Assembly: GCA_944386475.1 (NCBI GenBank)
Contig: CALXBH010000030.1
Coordinates: 1 to 32,147, forward strand
Length of the DNA: 32,147 nt
Origin: an uncultured Clostridia bacterium
GTDB lineage: Bacteria; Bacillota; Clostridia; Oscillospirales; Ruminococcaceae
Direction of reading: 5' to 3'
Positions within the stretch are counted from its first letter, which is position 1, and each line of letters opens with the position of its first letter. A program made the translations under genes and the position numbers. Positions 15,250-23,747 of this stretch are shown piece after piece. The notes under the pieces are model-generated. The model searched no databases and was not told where the DNA came from. It saw only the letters and a program-made list of their open reading frames with translations.

Positions 15250-16702
15250 TTTCTTCTCCTCCTGCCAGGGGAATATCCAGGATCATCCGCAAGCCGCCAT
15301 CCGGCAAGTTTTCCGCATAAATGGAGCCCCCCATTCGCTCCATCGTTTTCCACACAATCGCCAGCCCCAACCCGCTGCCCTGATTGGGATTTTTGCGGGA
15401 CGGGTCACTGCGGTAGAATACGTCAAACAGCTTGGGCAGCGCTTTTGCTGGAACGCCGGGGCCGTCATCCTCTACCAGCAGCTTGAAATACTGTCCATCC
15501 GTTCTTGCTCTTATGGTAGCAGTTCCCATGCCCTTTTCCTTATATTTTGCACTGTTATCCAGAAGGTTTATCAAAATACTCCGGAAGTAAGTGGGATCGG
15601 CTTTAATGATCGCGCTGTTGGGCATGGCCCCCACCCTGATCTGGAGGCCGCGGCGCCGGTACTCTTCCGCAGAAGCAGATATAAAATCTTTGATTTCTTT
15701 TACCGCATCCAGACGTTCCGGGCTGTATGGATATTCTCCCAATTCCATTTTAGAAAACAGAAATAGTTTTTTTACCATCTCATCGATTTCCATTGTTTTT
15801 GTCTGGATGGTGGCAAGGTAATCCTTCTGCTTTTCCGGGGTGTTAGCAACACCGTCCAAAAGTCCTTCCACATAGGCGCGGATAGAAGTCAGGGGGGAGC
15901 GGATATCATGGGATATGCTGGCCAGCAGCTCCTTGCGGCTTTCTTCCTCCTTTTGGGATTGCTCCACAGAGGCGCGAAGCCGCTCGGCCATTTCATTAAA
16001 ATCCTCACAGACCGGCAGGAATTCGTCCTTTTCCGGATAGTCGATCCGGTGTGTTAAATTGCCGTCCCGGATCTGATGGACGCCTTCCGCCAGCGTTTTC
16101 AGCGGCTCCGAGATCCTGCGGAAAACAAACCGGGTCAAAAAACGGTTGGTGAGGAAGATAATAAAGAGCAGTGCCACGATCATAAAAAAGCCGATACCGG
16201 CAGCCCATACCTTTAAATTCCGGCTTGACAGCGTAACGACCGGGTTATAGACATAAATCTGATAGTGCGCACCGCCCGCCGAAATCTGCCGTCCATACAG
16301 ATCAAAGCTTCCGTCGGAAACCGTCCCTTCTCCATTCAAAGCCGCCAGAGCCTGTTCCAGTTGTGTGTGGGATGGGGCCACCCCATTTCCAAATTGCCGG
16401 AGTAAATTCTGTTCTTCATAAATCTGAAGGGTGATTTGATTTTTCTCCGCCAGCTGGGACAAAGCTGATTCCGTTTCAGCTCTTTGATCGTCGTCGGGAT
16501 CAGACAGCCAGCCGGCCGCAAGCTCCACCGCCTGATAGCGCGTCTCTGTCAATTCCTCCTGAAAGCCCAGCCGGTACTCCGCATGGGGAAACATCGAAAC
16601 AAAAAAGATGAACAGGCAGCTTATCAATACTATTATAGCAAGCACTGCCGGAATAACCAACATGAGAATGTTGGAGATAAAGAGTCTCTTTTTTATGGTC
16701 AT
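15227..16702 (-). CDS. Membrane sensor histidine kinase with HAMP
   Basis: The ATG at 16702 has GGAGG about eight bases upstream. The 491 residues are: membrane helix 1 (about 9-33), an extracellular sensor of about 130 residues, helix 2 (about 165-188), HAMP (NRFLTRFVFRRISEPLKTLA), HisKA with phosphoacceptor His in SISHDIRSPLT, and HATPase_c with the N box LLDNSAKYKEKG, G1 DDGPGVP and G2 GSGLGLAI. All motifs are intact. It belongs to the EnvZ/PhoR class and should phosphorylate the overlapping response regulator. A TATAAT at 16728-16723 may be its promoter -10, following the terminator hairpin. The sensed signal is unknown. Confidence 0.93.
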   Translation of the reverse strand: MTIKKRLFISNILMLVIPAVLAIIVLISCLFIFFVSMFPHAEYRLGFQEELTETRYQAVELAAGWLSDPDDDQRAETESALSQLAEKNQITLQIYEEQNLLRQFGNGVAPSHTQLEQALAALNGEGTVSDGSFDLYGRQISAGGAHYQIYVYNPVVTLSSRNLKVWAAGIGFFMIVALLFIIFLTNRFLTRFVFRRISEPLKTLAEGVHQIRDGNLTHRIDYPEKDEFLPVCEDFNEMAERLRASVEQSQKEEESRKELLASISHDIRSPLTSIRAYVEGLLDGVANTPEKQKDYLATIQTKTMEIDEMVKKLFLFSKMELGEYPYSPERLDAVKEIKDFISASAEEYRRRGLQIRVGAMPNSAIIKADPTYFRSILINLLDNSAKYKEKGMGTATIRARTDGQYFKLLVEDDGPGVPAKALPKLFDVFYRSDPSRKNPNQGSGLGLAIVWKTMERMGGSIYAENLPDGGLRMILDIPLAGGEESETNFNH

Positions 16703-16765
16703 AGTGATCCCTCCGTTTTATATTATACACCCGGAATATAAAATAAAATTAAACTGGCCGAAATC

Positions 16766-16820
16766 ATATAAAGCGCAAAAGCATCCGGTTTTTAACACCG
16801 GATGCTTTTGCGCTTTATAT
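16766..16820 (-). terminator. Strong hairpin between the P-type ATPase and kinase genes
   Basis: A perfect 24-base inverted repeat (16766-16789 with 16797-16820) surrounds a seven-base loop. Its core AAAAGCATCCGG...CCGGATGCTTTT has the A-tract/T-tract look of a bidirectional intrinsic terminator, with further pairing GCGC and TATAT outside. It should end the ATPase transcript, whose stop is 66 bases upstream. Confidence 0.75.
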
Positions 16821-16885
16821 CACGGAAGAGAAGTTTACCGCATGGCATGCTGTAAGGGCTTCAGGCAGCAAAGAATACTTTTTCA

Positions 16886-19267
16886 TCATTCCCTTCCTTT
16901 TTCGGTGGCCTGGGGATGGCTCCTGTGAATTCCCGCCTTGTCGCTTCTCCACCAGTCGATGCACCGGATCAGCCAGGTAACGCCCCGTTCTGCCAAAAAG
17001 CTCAACAGAACAAAGCCGGCAAACAGCGGCAAAATAGACGCTTCTGGAAGAGCCACTTGAAGGATGGAATGGAACAAAAGTACAGCGGCGTAAAAGCCGG
17101 CAGTCATTGTCGTACACAGAAAAACCCGCAGTTTGTTAAAAGGCCAGCTTGCTTTGAATACCGCCTGGATTCCTACCGTTCCCACCAACAGGTACAGCAG
17201 GACGCTGAATTGTTCGGCTGGAATCGGCATCATCCAGGACAAGACAAGCAGCACCAGGAAACAGAACAGAATCGAAACCGCGTTGGGGACTGCACGCCGC
17301 ATGACAGAGGGCAAAAACCGTCCTGTTATTTTTTCCCCATCCGGTTCAAAGGACATAAAGAACGCGGGATAGCCCTCGATGATAAGGTCAATCAGCGTGA
17401 TCTGAATGGGCAAAAAAGGAAACGGGATATTGAAAATCAGGCACACAATAGACAGAAGCACGGAATAGATTGTTTTGACAAAAAACACGCCGGCCACGCG
17501 AGTGATGTTATTTACTACCCGGCGTCCTTCGCTCAATACGGAAGGAAGGGCGGAAAAATCAGAATCCAGCAAAACCACCTGGGAAACCTGCCGGGCGGCG
17601 TCGCTGCCCTCGGCCACGGCAATACTGCAATCCGCCTCCCGCAGGGCCAAAAGATCGTTTACACCGTCGCCTGTCATGGCCACCGATCGGCCGTTTTTCT
17701 GCAATGCCTGTACCAGCTGCTTTTTCTGTCGAGGGGACACGCGTCCAAAAACTGAGTAGGTTTGTGCCGCTTTTTCAATTTCAGCAGCTTCCGTAATACC
17801 GCTCATATCGATATAGCGCTCTGCTTCCGGGAAGCCCGCCTGTTTTGCCAGGGCGGAAACGGTCACCGGATTGTCGCCGGAAATCAGTTTTAGCTCCACC
17901 CCTTCTTTTTTGAAATACGCCAAAGTTTCAGCGGCGTTAGGGCGGATGGGGTCGGAAATCACGATATAAGCAAACTCCTGTACAGCAGGCAAAGGACGAT
18001 CCGGTTCTACTGTACCTTCTGCAATCCCAGCCATCAAGATACGCTTTCCCGCCCGTTCTTCTTTTTGCAGGTGCGGTGGGATGGTTCCCCCTAAGCGTTC
18101 CGGCGCGCCGACTACAAAAGTCCCGGCGTTTTCAAATTCTATGGCGCTCCATTTCCGTTCGGAAGAAAACGGGATCCTGCGCACAGGGGAAAAAGTAGTA
18201 TTGCTTTCAAAGTGTGCCTTTAACGCCTGAAAAGTGGCGTTATTGTCATCAGAATGCTGGAGAAACGAACCCATGAATTCTTCAAACGGGATGGAGCGCC
18301 AAAGTTCAGAGGAATATACTTTTTCCACCTGCATTTTGCCTTGGGTCAGGGTGCCGGTTTTGTCCAGGCACAGGGTATCCACATGGGCGAGGGTTTCCAA
18401 TGCGAATAACTCTTGCACCAAAACCTTTTTCTTGGAAAGAGAAATGATTCCCACCGCCAGACTGATACTGATGAGAAGGACTAAACCTTTTGGAAGCATC
18501 CCCAATAATCCGGCAGCAGTGGTGATGACAGCGTGGTTTAGCAGATCCCCCCGCAGGAAAAACGCCTCCAGAAAAAGCAGGATTCCCAGCGGTGGGATCA
18601 GGTAGCCTGTAAACCGGGTGACCTTTCGCATGGAAGAAAGCAGTTCCGAATGGACGCCGCGCAGCTTTTTGGCTTCGCGGGCAATTTTTGCTGCGTAATT
18701 TTCCGCCCCTATATGCTCCACACAAGCCCGGCATCTGCCACTGACAATAAAGCTGCCGGAAAGAAGATGATCGCCCACAGACTTTGAAATAGGGTCAGAT
18801 TCCCCCGTTAAAAGGGATTCGTTTACTTCGACATCGCCTGTCAGAATGACCGCGTCGGAACAAACCTGTTTCCCGGCTTCCAATTCCATGACGTCCTCTT
18901 CCACCAATTCCTGCACAGGGATCTCCGAAGCGTTCCCGTCACGGATGACCTTTGCTGTGGGCGCGGACAAAAGGGAAAGCTTCTCCACCAATTTTTTGGC
19001 ATGAAGTTCCTGCGCAATGCCGATCAGCGTGTTAAGAGCAATAATCAAAATAAACAGCATGTTGGACCACGCGCCCACAAGGGCAAGCGCAATCGCGATC
19101 AGCACGTTGAACAGATTGAACAGGGTGCAGATATTATCCTTTAGGATCTGGCCTGTCGATTTTGTGACCTTCTCCGGCTGGATATTTTGCTTCCCATTTC
19201 TTATTTGGGTCTGTACCCGTTCGGCAGTAAGGCCGGTTTCAGGTGTAGGACGAAACAAAGTATCCAT
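16886..19267 (-). CDS. P-type cation-transporting ATPase (CtpE-like)
   Basis: I start at the ATG at 19267 (MDTLFRP), ten bases after GGAG; an in-frame TTG at 19276 is too close to the site. The 793-residue protein has the actuator motif LLTGESDP, phosphorylation motif LCLDKTGTLTQGK, nucleotide-domain region and hinge MTGDGVNDLLALREADCSIA, with about ten membrane helices in the P2 arrangement. The helix-4 motif reads GMLPKGLVLL, with Lys where Ca2+ pumps have PEGL. No heavy-metal-binding N-terminal domain is present. It resembles CtpE-type pumps, which have been linked to calcium, but the ion cannot be decided here. It stands alone, bounded by a repeat-rich 5' region and a strong terminator. 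Confidence 0.92.
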   Translation of the reverse strand: MDTLFRPTPETGLTAERVQTQIRNGKQNIQPEKVTKSTGQILKDNICTLFNLFNVLIAIALALVGAWSNMLFILIIALNTLIGIAQELHAKKLVEKLSLLSAPTAKVIRDGNASEIPVQELVEEDVMELEAGKQVCSDAVILTGDVEVNESLLTGESDPISKSVGDHLLSGSFIVSGRCRACVEHIGAENYAAKIAREAKKLRGVHSELLSSMRKVTRFTGYLIPPLGILLFLEAFFLRGDLLNHAVITTAAGLLGMLPKGLVLLISISLAVGIISLSKKKVLVQELFALETLAHVDTLCLDKTGTLTQGKMQVEKVYSSELWRSIPFEEFMGSFLQHSDDNNATFQALKAHFESNTTFSPVRRIPFSSERKWSAIEFENAGTFVVGAPERLGGTIPPHLQKEERAGKRILMAGIAEGTVEPDRPLPAVQEFAYIVISDPIRPNAAETLAYFKKEGVELKLISGDNPVTVSALAKQAGFPEAERYIDMSGITEAAEIEKAAQTYSVFGRVSPRQKKQLVQALQKNGRSVAMTGDGVNDLLALREADCSIAVAEGSDAARQVSQVVLLDSDFSALPSVLSEGRRVVNNITRVAGVFFVKTIYSVLLSIVCLIFNIPFPFLPIQITLIDLIIEGYPAFFMSFEPDGEKITGRFLPSVMRRAVPNAVSILFCFLVLLVLSWMMPIPAEQFSVLLYLLVGTVGIQAVFKASWPFNKLRVFLCTTMTAGFYAAVLLFHSILQVALPEASILPLFAGFVLLSFLAERGVTWLIRCIDWWRSDKAGIHRSHPQATEKGRE

Positions 19268-19337
19268 TGCATACAATCTCCGTTTCTTTTGCTTTTTTAA
19301 TTTGAGTTTAGTGTACCGCTAAGGATTAAAGCCTTCA

Positions 19338-19414
19338 TAAATCAAACTTAAACTGTTTATAAATCAAATTTTTTCAGTTTATAAAAATGTTATCTTCAGG
19401 AAAGGTTTGATTTA
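19338..19414 (-). promoter_or_regulatory. Possible operator repeats upstream of the P-type ATPase gene
   Basis: TAAATCAAA occurs at 19338-19346 and 19360-19368, 22 bases apart (two helical turns), and inverted as TTTGATTTA at 19406-19414. GTTTATAA also repeats nearby. The set lies 71-147 bases before the ATPase start in very AT-rich DNA. It may bind a regulator, perhaps the neighbouring response regulator. AT-richness makes chance repetition possible. Confidence 0.35.
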
Positions 19415-19483
19415 AGATTTTACGTTATGAATAAAAGGCCGGGGGATTATGAACCGGAGCAGAAAAAACGGACAATAGACAAA

Positions 19484-19525
19484 AGGCCCCCTAATGTAGG
19501 AAAATAGAACTACGTTAGGGGGCTT
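19484..19525 (+). repeat. Strong hairpin in the 5' end of the IS
   Basis: GCCCCCTAATGTAG (19486-19499) pairs with CTACGTTAGGGGGC (19510-19523), one G-U pair, and two further outer pairs. It sits between the left terminal repeat and orfA. Such hairpins in IS ends can block expression of transposase from outside promoters. Confidence 0.75.
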
Positions 19526-19545
19526 ACTATGTCCGGAAAAAAGGA

Positions 19546-19800
19546 ATGAAAAAGTATCCGATGGGGATACGGGAAGAAGTTGTGGCACGAATCCGCGCTG
19601 GAGAAAGCCAACGCACTTTAAGCCAGAAGTATAGGATCAGCCGGTATGCCATTCAGAGCTGGCTGAAGGAACCTGTCCTGCCAAAGACACGAGGGCGCAA
19701 ACCCGCTAAAACACTGGCGGAGTACAAGTATGAGAACAAGCGGCTGAAAATGGAAAACGAGCTGTTGCGGGATTTCCTGCGATTCACAGAAAGGAAATGA
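19546..19800 (+). CDS. IS3-family transposase OrfA
   Basis: The 84-residue protein has an N-terminal HTH (EEVVARIRAGESQRTLSQKY, then RISRYAIQSWL) that binds the terminal repeats, and a C-terminal leucine-rich helix (YENKRLKMENELLRDFLRF) for dimerisation. The start ATG at 19546 follows AAAAGGA. It overlaps orfB by ATGA; in IS3 elements a -1 frameshift in this overlap makes the OrfAB transposase. No classic A-rich slippery heptamer is obvious here. The protein appears intact. Confidence 0.9.
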   Translation: MKKYPMGIREEVVARIRAGESQRTLSQKYRISRYAIQSWLKEPVLPKTRGRKPAKTLAEYKYENKRLKMENELLRDFLRFTERK

Positions 19801-20655
19801 GGCCAAGGGCAAAATACACAGTGATCTACTGGCACAGGAACGAATATCCGGTAACCGTTATGTGCCGCTTCTTTCAGGTGTCCCGAAGCGGATACTATGA
19901 CTTCGTCCATCGTCTGGGGAGGCCGGAGAAAGACGCAACTCTTGCAGCAATTATTGCGGAACAGCGCGAGTGCAGCTTTCGTACCTATGGCTACCGCAGG
20001 ATGTGGCTGCTGCTGGAGAAGCGGGGAATCCCCCACAATCCCAAGACCATCCTGCGTATCATGGAAAAATACGGGCTGCTTGCGGAGATCCGACGGTGCA
20101 GAAAATGGGTCAATATGGGGCAGCAGGTACATAAATATGAAAACTTGCTGAATCGCCAGTTCCATACGGACAGGCCCAACAGCAAATGGATAACAGATAT
20201 TTCTTATATTCACACGAAGCAAGGCGTACTGTATCTGTCCATGATCCGGGATCTCTACGACAACAGCATCGTGGCCTACAAGACCGGAACACAGCAGACG
20301 GTAAATCTGGTACTGGACACCATTCGACTGGCGATGAAGCATGAGAAGAAAAGGGCCGCCGCGGAGTTGCAGCTCCACAGCGACCAGGGGTTTCAGTACA
20401 CCTCGCAAGCATACTTCAACCCTGACTAAACAATACGGCATTACGCCTTCCATGTCAAGACGTGGAAACCCGTATGACAATGCGGTGGCAGAAAATTTCT
20501 TCTCAATCCTCAAGACAGGGTGCATTTACCGGCACAAGCCTGCCACGTTTTCTGAGGCAAACGAGATGATTGACCGCTATATCCACTTCTACAACCATGA
20601 GCGCATCCAGCTCAAAACTGGAGAAGCGCCGCTTGCGCGACGCCTCTCCTCTTAA
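19797..20655 (+). pseudogene. IS3-family transposase OrfB (rve), frameshifted
   Basis: The first frame (19797-20429) has an HTH_21 segment (SRSGYYDFVHRLGRPEKDAT, then GYRRMWLLLEKRGI) and the rve integrase core: first Asp in WITDISYI, second in LHSDQGFQYTS. At CCC 20420-20422 one extra C shifts the frame to a stop. The second frame continues the protein as LTKQYGITPSMSRRGNPYDN, AVAENFF with the catalytic Glu, and NHERIQLKTGEAPL to TAA 20653-20655. All three DDE residues are therefore encoded but not in one frame. Either the copy is dead or the run of C is a sequence error. Confidence 0.88.
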
Positions 20656-20747
20656 AGCTTCATATTTCCCTACATAGGTGCCTTTTTGTGCTGTCCGTAC
20701 AATTTGGAGCGGTTCATTAACCCTCAGCCTTTTTGGTTCAGCAGTTC

Positions 20748-21008
20748 TTAAAGTGTGTGCCGCAGAGTTGGTTTCGGCGTTTTCTCTTGAAATTCAGATT
20801 CTTTTTTCTTCTCTTGCTTTGTCTTTTTATCAGAAAGTTCTGACAGCTTGCGTTCACAAAAAATCATGCGGGCGGATTGCATCAATGACAGGAAACAGAA
20901 AGCAATCAATAAAATAGTGGAAACCGTTAATCCTAAAAAGTTCATGTACGGATTATACCAGTCCAGAACTTCCATTACCAGAAAGGCTAAGGCCAGTATG
21001 ATCAACAT
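20748..21008 (-). CDS. Small two-helix membrane protein, possibly 5'-truncated
   Basis: The 86-residue ORF starts at ATG 21008, overlapping the glycosidase stop by seven bases, with no good ribosome site. Residues 1-22 (LIILALAFLVMEVLDWYNPY) and 27-48 form two membrane helices, followed by a charged tail (ERKLSELSDKKTKQEKKKES). Plausible protein sequence (AAGKFIPH) continues upstream of the ATG in the same frame until a stop, which suggests that the true N-terminus was lost in the deletion that fused it to the glycosidase gene. The IS lies 32 bases beyond its stop. I do not recognise the family. Confidence 0.5.
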   Translation of the reverse strand: MLIILALAFLVMEVLDWYNPYMNFLGLTVSTILLIAFCFLSLMQSARMIFCERKLSELSDKKTKQEKKKESEFQEKTPKPTLRHTL

Positions 21009-21760
21009 ATGTGGGATGAACTTACCTGCTGCAAATCAAATTGGTCGGGAGAATAGGTCTTCATCTCACCATTTTTATACAGGATACAGACATCAGAGGT
21101 AGTCGGTTCTGCCCGGTACAGTGTGCCGTTGCGGATGAGAACGCCGGCGGTATGCTGCCGATTGTAACAATAGGAATCGCCATTCATAGCAAAAATTGCG
21201 TGCACATCACGGCTCATGTCTGTCAAATGCTCGGTATATCCTGCACTGTAAGTGTTCTGTCCAAAATAGGTACGGAAACAGTTGATATTGGAAGTATAGA
21301 CATCCGCCACATAATAGGTGATTTTATTTTCACCTGAACCCGATTGATAGGGCGTGATGGCAATGGAAAGATCCTTGCTTCGGTAGGAATTCGCTGTTGA
21401 AATCGCCTTGTCTGAAAACTTACCGGAAAATTTTCCGCCAAAATCGGTGCCTGAACCGCCGGTGCTTTCCTGAACCGTCGTTCCGTTGTTTTTCCCAGAT
21501 AATATCCCATCTGTCCCGAAAAAAGGATTTTTCCCGGAAAGTATTTGGTTCCCTGTGTCTGGAAATGGACTTTGAATATTTCCTTTGGGGAAAAGTGAAT
21601 TATTAAAAGATATATTGGGGGTATCAAATTTATAAGGGATCATGTAATTGAAGTAATAAATAGACAGCAGAATGCCTGCGGTCACGATCAGATCAAGAAT
21701 AATTGTTAGTGATGTAAGCAAAATCCGCTTATGCAGCCTTTGCTGAAAAATTCGCACCAT
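21002..21760 (-). pseudogene. Phosphodiester glycosidase (NAGPA-domain) protein, C-terminus lost
   Basis: The 252-residue product has one N-terminal membrane helix (about 14-38), a long Gly/Ser/Lys linker with repeated GKFSGKFSDK-like units, then the start of a NAGPA domain (PF09992): ITYYVADVYTSNINCFRTYF, AIFAMNGDSYCY, TAGVLIRNGTLYR. After KTYSPDQFDLQQV the homology ends abruptly and the frame stops at 21004-21002. The family's later motifs (NPRTAIG, VVDGR, NLDGGGSS) are missing, so about 120 residues of the catalytic domain are gone. These enzymes are surface-anchored and act on phosphodiester-linked sugars of exopolysaccharide. It overlaps the glycosyltransferase gene by 32 bases. Confidence 0.75.
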
Positions 21761-22856
21761 GTCTTTTCACCTTTCTTTTTTCATTATGAGTATGCAGACT
21801 ATTCCGAAAGATCACTTTTGTTTGTACCGTCAGGCTGATTAAGAACAGCGTGATTTCTGTAAGAATCTTGGCAAACCACACCGGAAGCACCAGCGTATAC
21901 GCATAGAAGGAAAGCACGATATTGTTTGCCAAAAGGATACCAACTGCTAACAGAAGATAGGCTAAAAAGGTTTTACGGGCATTCCGCTTATCTTTGAAAA
22001 CCAAATTTCGGTTTAAAAGATAGTTGAAAGTTCCACTTCCAAGCCTTGCGATGACATTACTCAGGAGTAATCCATAAGCAAATCCCTGTGTAATCAAGGA
22101 TAAAACCATAAATAAAATGTAATCTAGGGCAAAGCTGGCCAGAGAGGACGAAGCAAATTTGAAAATGGTCTTAAAAATTTTCATGGAGTCCCGAAAAGGA
22201 TGAAAATGAGAACTGGAGTTTTCCTTGTCCAGATAAACGGTTTTGATTGGAAATTCCACAATAGGAATATTATTTCTCCGACATTGGAGCAGCATATTCA
22301 TTTCATATTCATAGCCAATTCCTTCCGTTTGAAGCATATAGTCGAGCAAGCAAAAACTAAAAGCACGAAGACCAGTTTGGGTATCTGTGACTTTTGTACG
22401 GCTGATAATCCGGAAAGCCGCTCGAGTGATTTTATTTCCCAGTTTGGAGCGAAGGGGAATGTCTTTGTCAAAATCACGAACTCCCAATATGAGGGAGCCG
22501 GGATGGAGCCGGGCGGTCATAATTGCCTGCTCCATATCGTCCGGCAAATGCTGGCCATCTGCATCCATTGTAACAATATATGCGGTACGATCCTTCAGTC
22601 CGCGGATATATCGAAACGCTGTTTTCAGCGCCGCGCCTTTGCCCATGTTTTCGATATGATGTAGTACTACTACATCCGGCATAATTTTTAATTTTTCAAA
22701 AATCCACTGCTTATCGGATGAACTGCCATCGTCCACTATAATCACACCGTAGCCAACGGCAATAACATCTTTTACAAGATCAAGCAGAATTTCTGAGGGT
22801 TGATAAGCGGGAATAACCACAATATCAACACCGCAAATTTCCATTGGTAAACTCAT
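21729..22856 (-). CDS. GT2 glycosyltransferase fused to a GtrA domain
   Basis: The ATG at 22856 has AAAGGAGG seven bases upstream. Residues about 10-225 are a DPM1-like GT-A fold: VVIPAYQPSEILLDLV, IIVDDGSSSDKQ, GKGAALKTAF, the DxD-type TMDADGQHLPDDM, TDTQTGLRAF. Residues about 230-355 form the four-helix GtrA domain (FALDYILFMVLSLITQGFAY, GTFNYLLNRNLVF). Such fusions transfer sugars to undecaprenyl phosphate and move the lipid-linked sugar across the membrane for cell-surface glycosylation. It is the first gene of a leftward operon with the glycosidase, and diverges from the second two-component system, whose CTCAT motifs precede it. Confidence 0.92.
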   Translation of the reverse strand: MSLPMEICGVDIVVIPAYQPSEILLDLVKDVIAVGYGVIIVDDGSSSDKQWIFEKLKIMPDVVVLHHIENMGKGAALKTAFRYIRGLKDRTAYIVTMDADGQHLPDDMEQAIMTARLHPGSLILGVRDFDKDIPLRSKLGNKITRAAFRIISRTKVTDTQTGLRAFSFCLLDYMLQTEGIGYEYEMNMLLQCRRNNIPIVEFPIKTVYLDKENSSSHFHPFRDSMKIFKTIFKFASSSLASFALDYILFMVLSLITQGFAYGLLLSNVIARLGSGTFNYLLNRNLVFKDKRNARKTFLAYLLLAVGILLANNIVLSFYAYTLVLPVWFAKILTEITLFLISLTVQTKVIFRNSLHTHNEKRKVKRHGANFSAKAA

Positions 22857-22902
22857 GGGATTTCCTCCTTTGCTTTGATGTCTGTTAGTTTACCGATGAA
22901 AA

Positions 22903-22940
22903 ATGACAGGCACATGAGAATAAAATGAGTGTTTTCTCAT
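22903..22940 (-). promoter_or_regulatory. CTCAT repeat cluster upstream of the GT2 operon
   Basis: On the plus strand ATGAC (22903), ATGAG (22914) and ATGAG (22925) are spaced exactly 11 bases; read leftward they are three tandem CTCAT-type sites 47-73 bases before the GT2 start. An opposite-strand CTCAT follows at 22936. This periodicity is typical of tandem OmpR-type regulator sites. Confidence 0.55.
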
Positions 22941-23008
22941 TTTAGTTTTTGGGTAAATCTTGTGTTTTGAAGATCAAAACAATATGTTTGGTCACTCAAA
23001 GAAATTTT

Positions 23009-23056
23009 CTCATCAAATTCTCATTTTGAAAGAATAGAATGAAACCAAATTATAGA
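23009..23056 (+). promoter_or_regulatory. CTCAT repeats and promoter of the second two-component system
   Basis: CTCAT at 23009 and 23020 (11-base step) is followed after one base by TTGAAA (23026-23031) and, 19 bases on, TATAGA (23051-23056). The long spacer and adjacent repeats suggest an activator-dependent promoter, so the response regulator probably activates its own gene. Confidence 0.5.
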
Positions 23057-23072
23057 AAGGCGGCAGACGGAT

Positions 23073-23747
23073 ATGAGAATGTTGGTAATCGAAGACGACC
23101 AAGTTCTTCATCACCTTATTTCAAAACGATTAAAAGAAGAAGGGCATTCGGTAGATGACTGCTATGATGGGGAATCTGGATTTGATTATGCAGATTCCAT
23201 GCAGTATGACTGCATTGTTTTGGATTTAATGCTTCCCAAAAGAGATGGAATTTCCGTATTGAAAGAACTAAGAAGTAAAGGAAATTCATCACCGGTGCTG
23301 ATTTTGACGGCTAGAGACTCTATTGATGACCGTGTGATTGGACTTGATACCGGTGCAGACGACTATCTGGTAAAGCCCTTTGCTTTCGATGAATTTTCTG
23401 CCAGAGTGCGGGCTCTCCTTCGTCGTGGAAACGATACTAAAAGCACAGTATTATCCCTGGCAGACCTGACGCTCAATACCACCAATCGGGAAATCACCCG
23501 GGGAGAGCGCAATATTACTTTAACCTCCACAGAATACGCTTTGCTGGAATACCTGTTACGCAATCAGGGCCATGTTTTAACACGCTCGCAGATTGCCGAC
23601 CATGTATGGAATTACGACTTTGAATACGATTCCAATGTTGTGGACGTTTATATCCGCTATTTAAGGAATAAAATCGACCGGGATTTCCCCGTAAAATTGA
23701 TCCACACCATCCGCGGTACCGGATATGTAATGAGGGTAGAATCATGA
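23073..23747 (+). CDS. OmpR/PhoB-type response regulator (second system)
   Basis: The ATG at 23073 follows AAAGGCGG. The 224-residue protein has a receiver domain with IEDDQ, phosphoacceptor Asp in CIVLDLMLPKRDGI near residue 51, LTARD and KPF, then a winged-helix output domain (LTSTEYALLEYLLRNQGHVL, VVDVYIRYLRNKIDR, IHTIRGTGYVMR). This is the QseB/PmrA-like group. It overlaps the kinase gene by four bases (ATGA). The CTCAT repeats in front of its own gene, before the divergent GT2 operon and after the kinase are the likely binding sites, which is inference. Confidence 0.95.
   Translation: MRMLVIEDDQVLHHLISKRLKEEGHSVDDCYDGESGFDYADSMQYDCIVLDLMLPKRDGISVLKELRSKGNSSPVLILTARDSIDDRVIGLDTGADDYLVKPFAFDEFSARVRALLRRGNDTKSTVLSLADLTLNTTNREITRGERNITLTSTEYALLEYLLRNQGHVLTRSQIADHVWNYDFEYDSNVVDVYIRYLRNKIDRDFPVKLIHTIRGTGYVMRVES

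Larger units (their letters stand above)
19450..20716 (+). mobile_element. Complete IS3-family insertion sequence
   Basis: The 1267-bp element begins TGAACCGGAGC at 19450 and ends with the inverse, GGAGCGGTTCA, at 20716. The terminal repeats are imperfect but share TGAACCG, ACGGACA, AAAAGGC, ATGTAGG and AAATA blocks in register over about 55 bases. TTA flanks both ends (19447-19449 and 20717-20719), a 3-bp target duplication. Inside are orfA and orfB in overlapping frames with an HTH and a DDE catalytic domain. OrfB carries a one-base frameshift, so this copy may be inactive. A related deleted copy is at 13062-13362. Confidence 0.93.
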
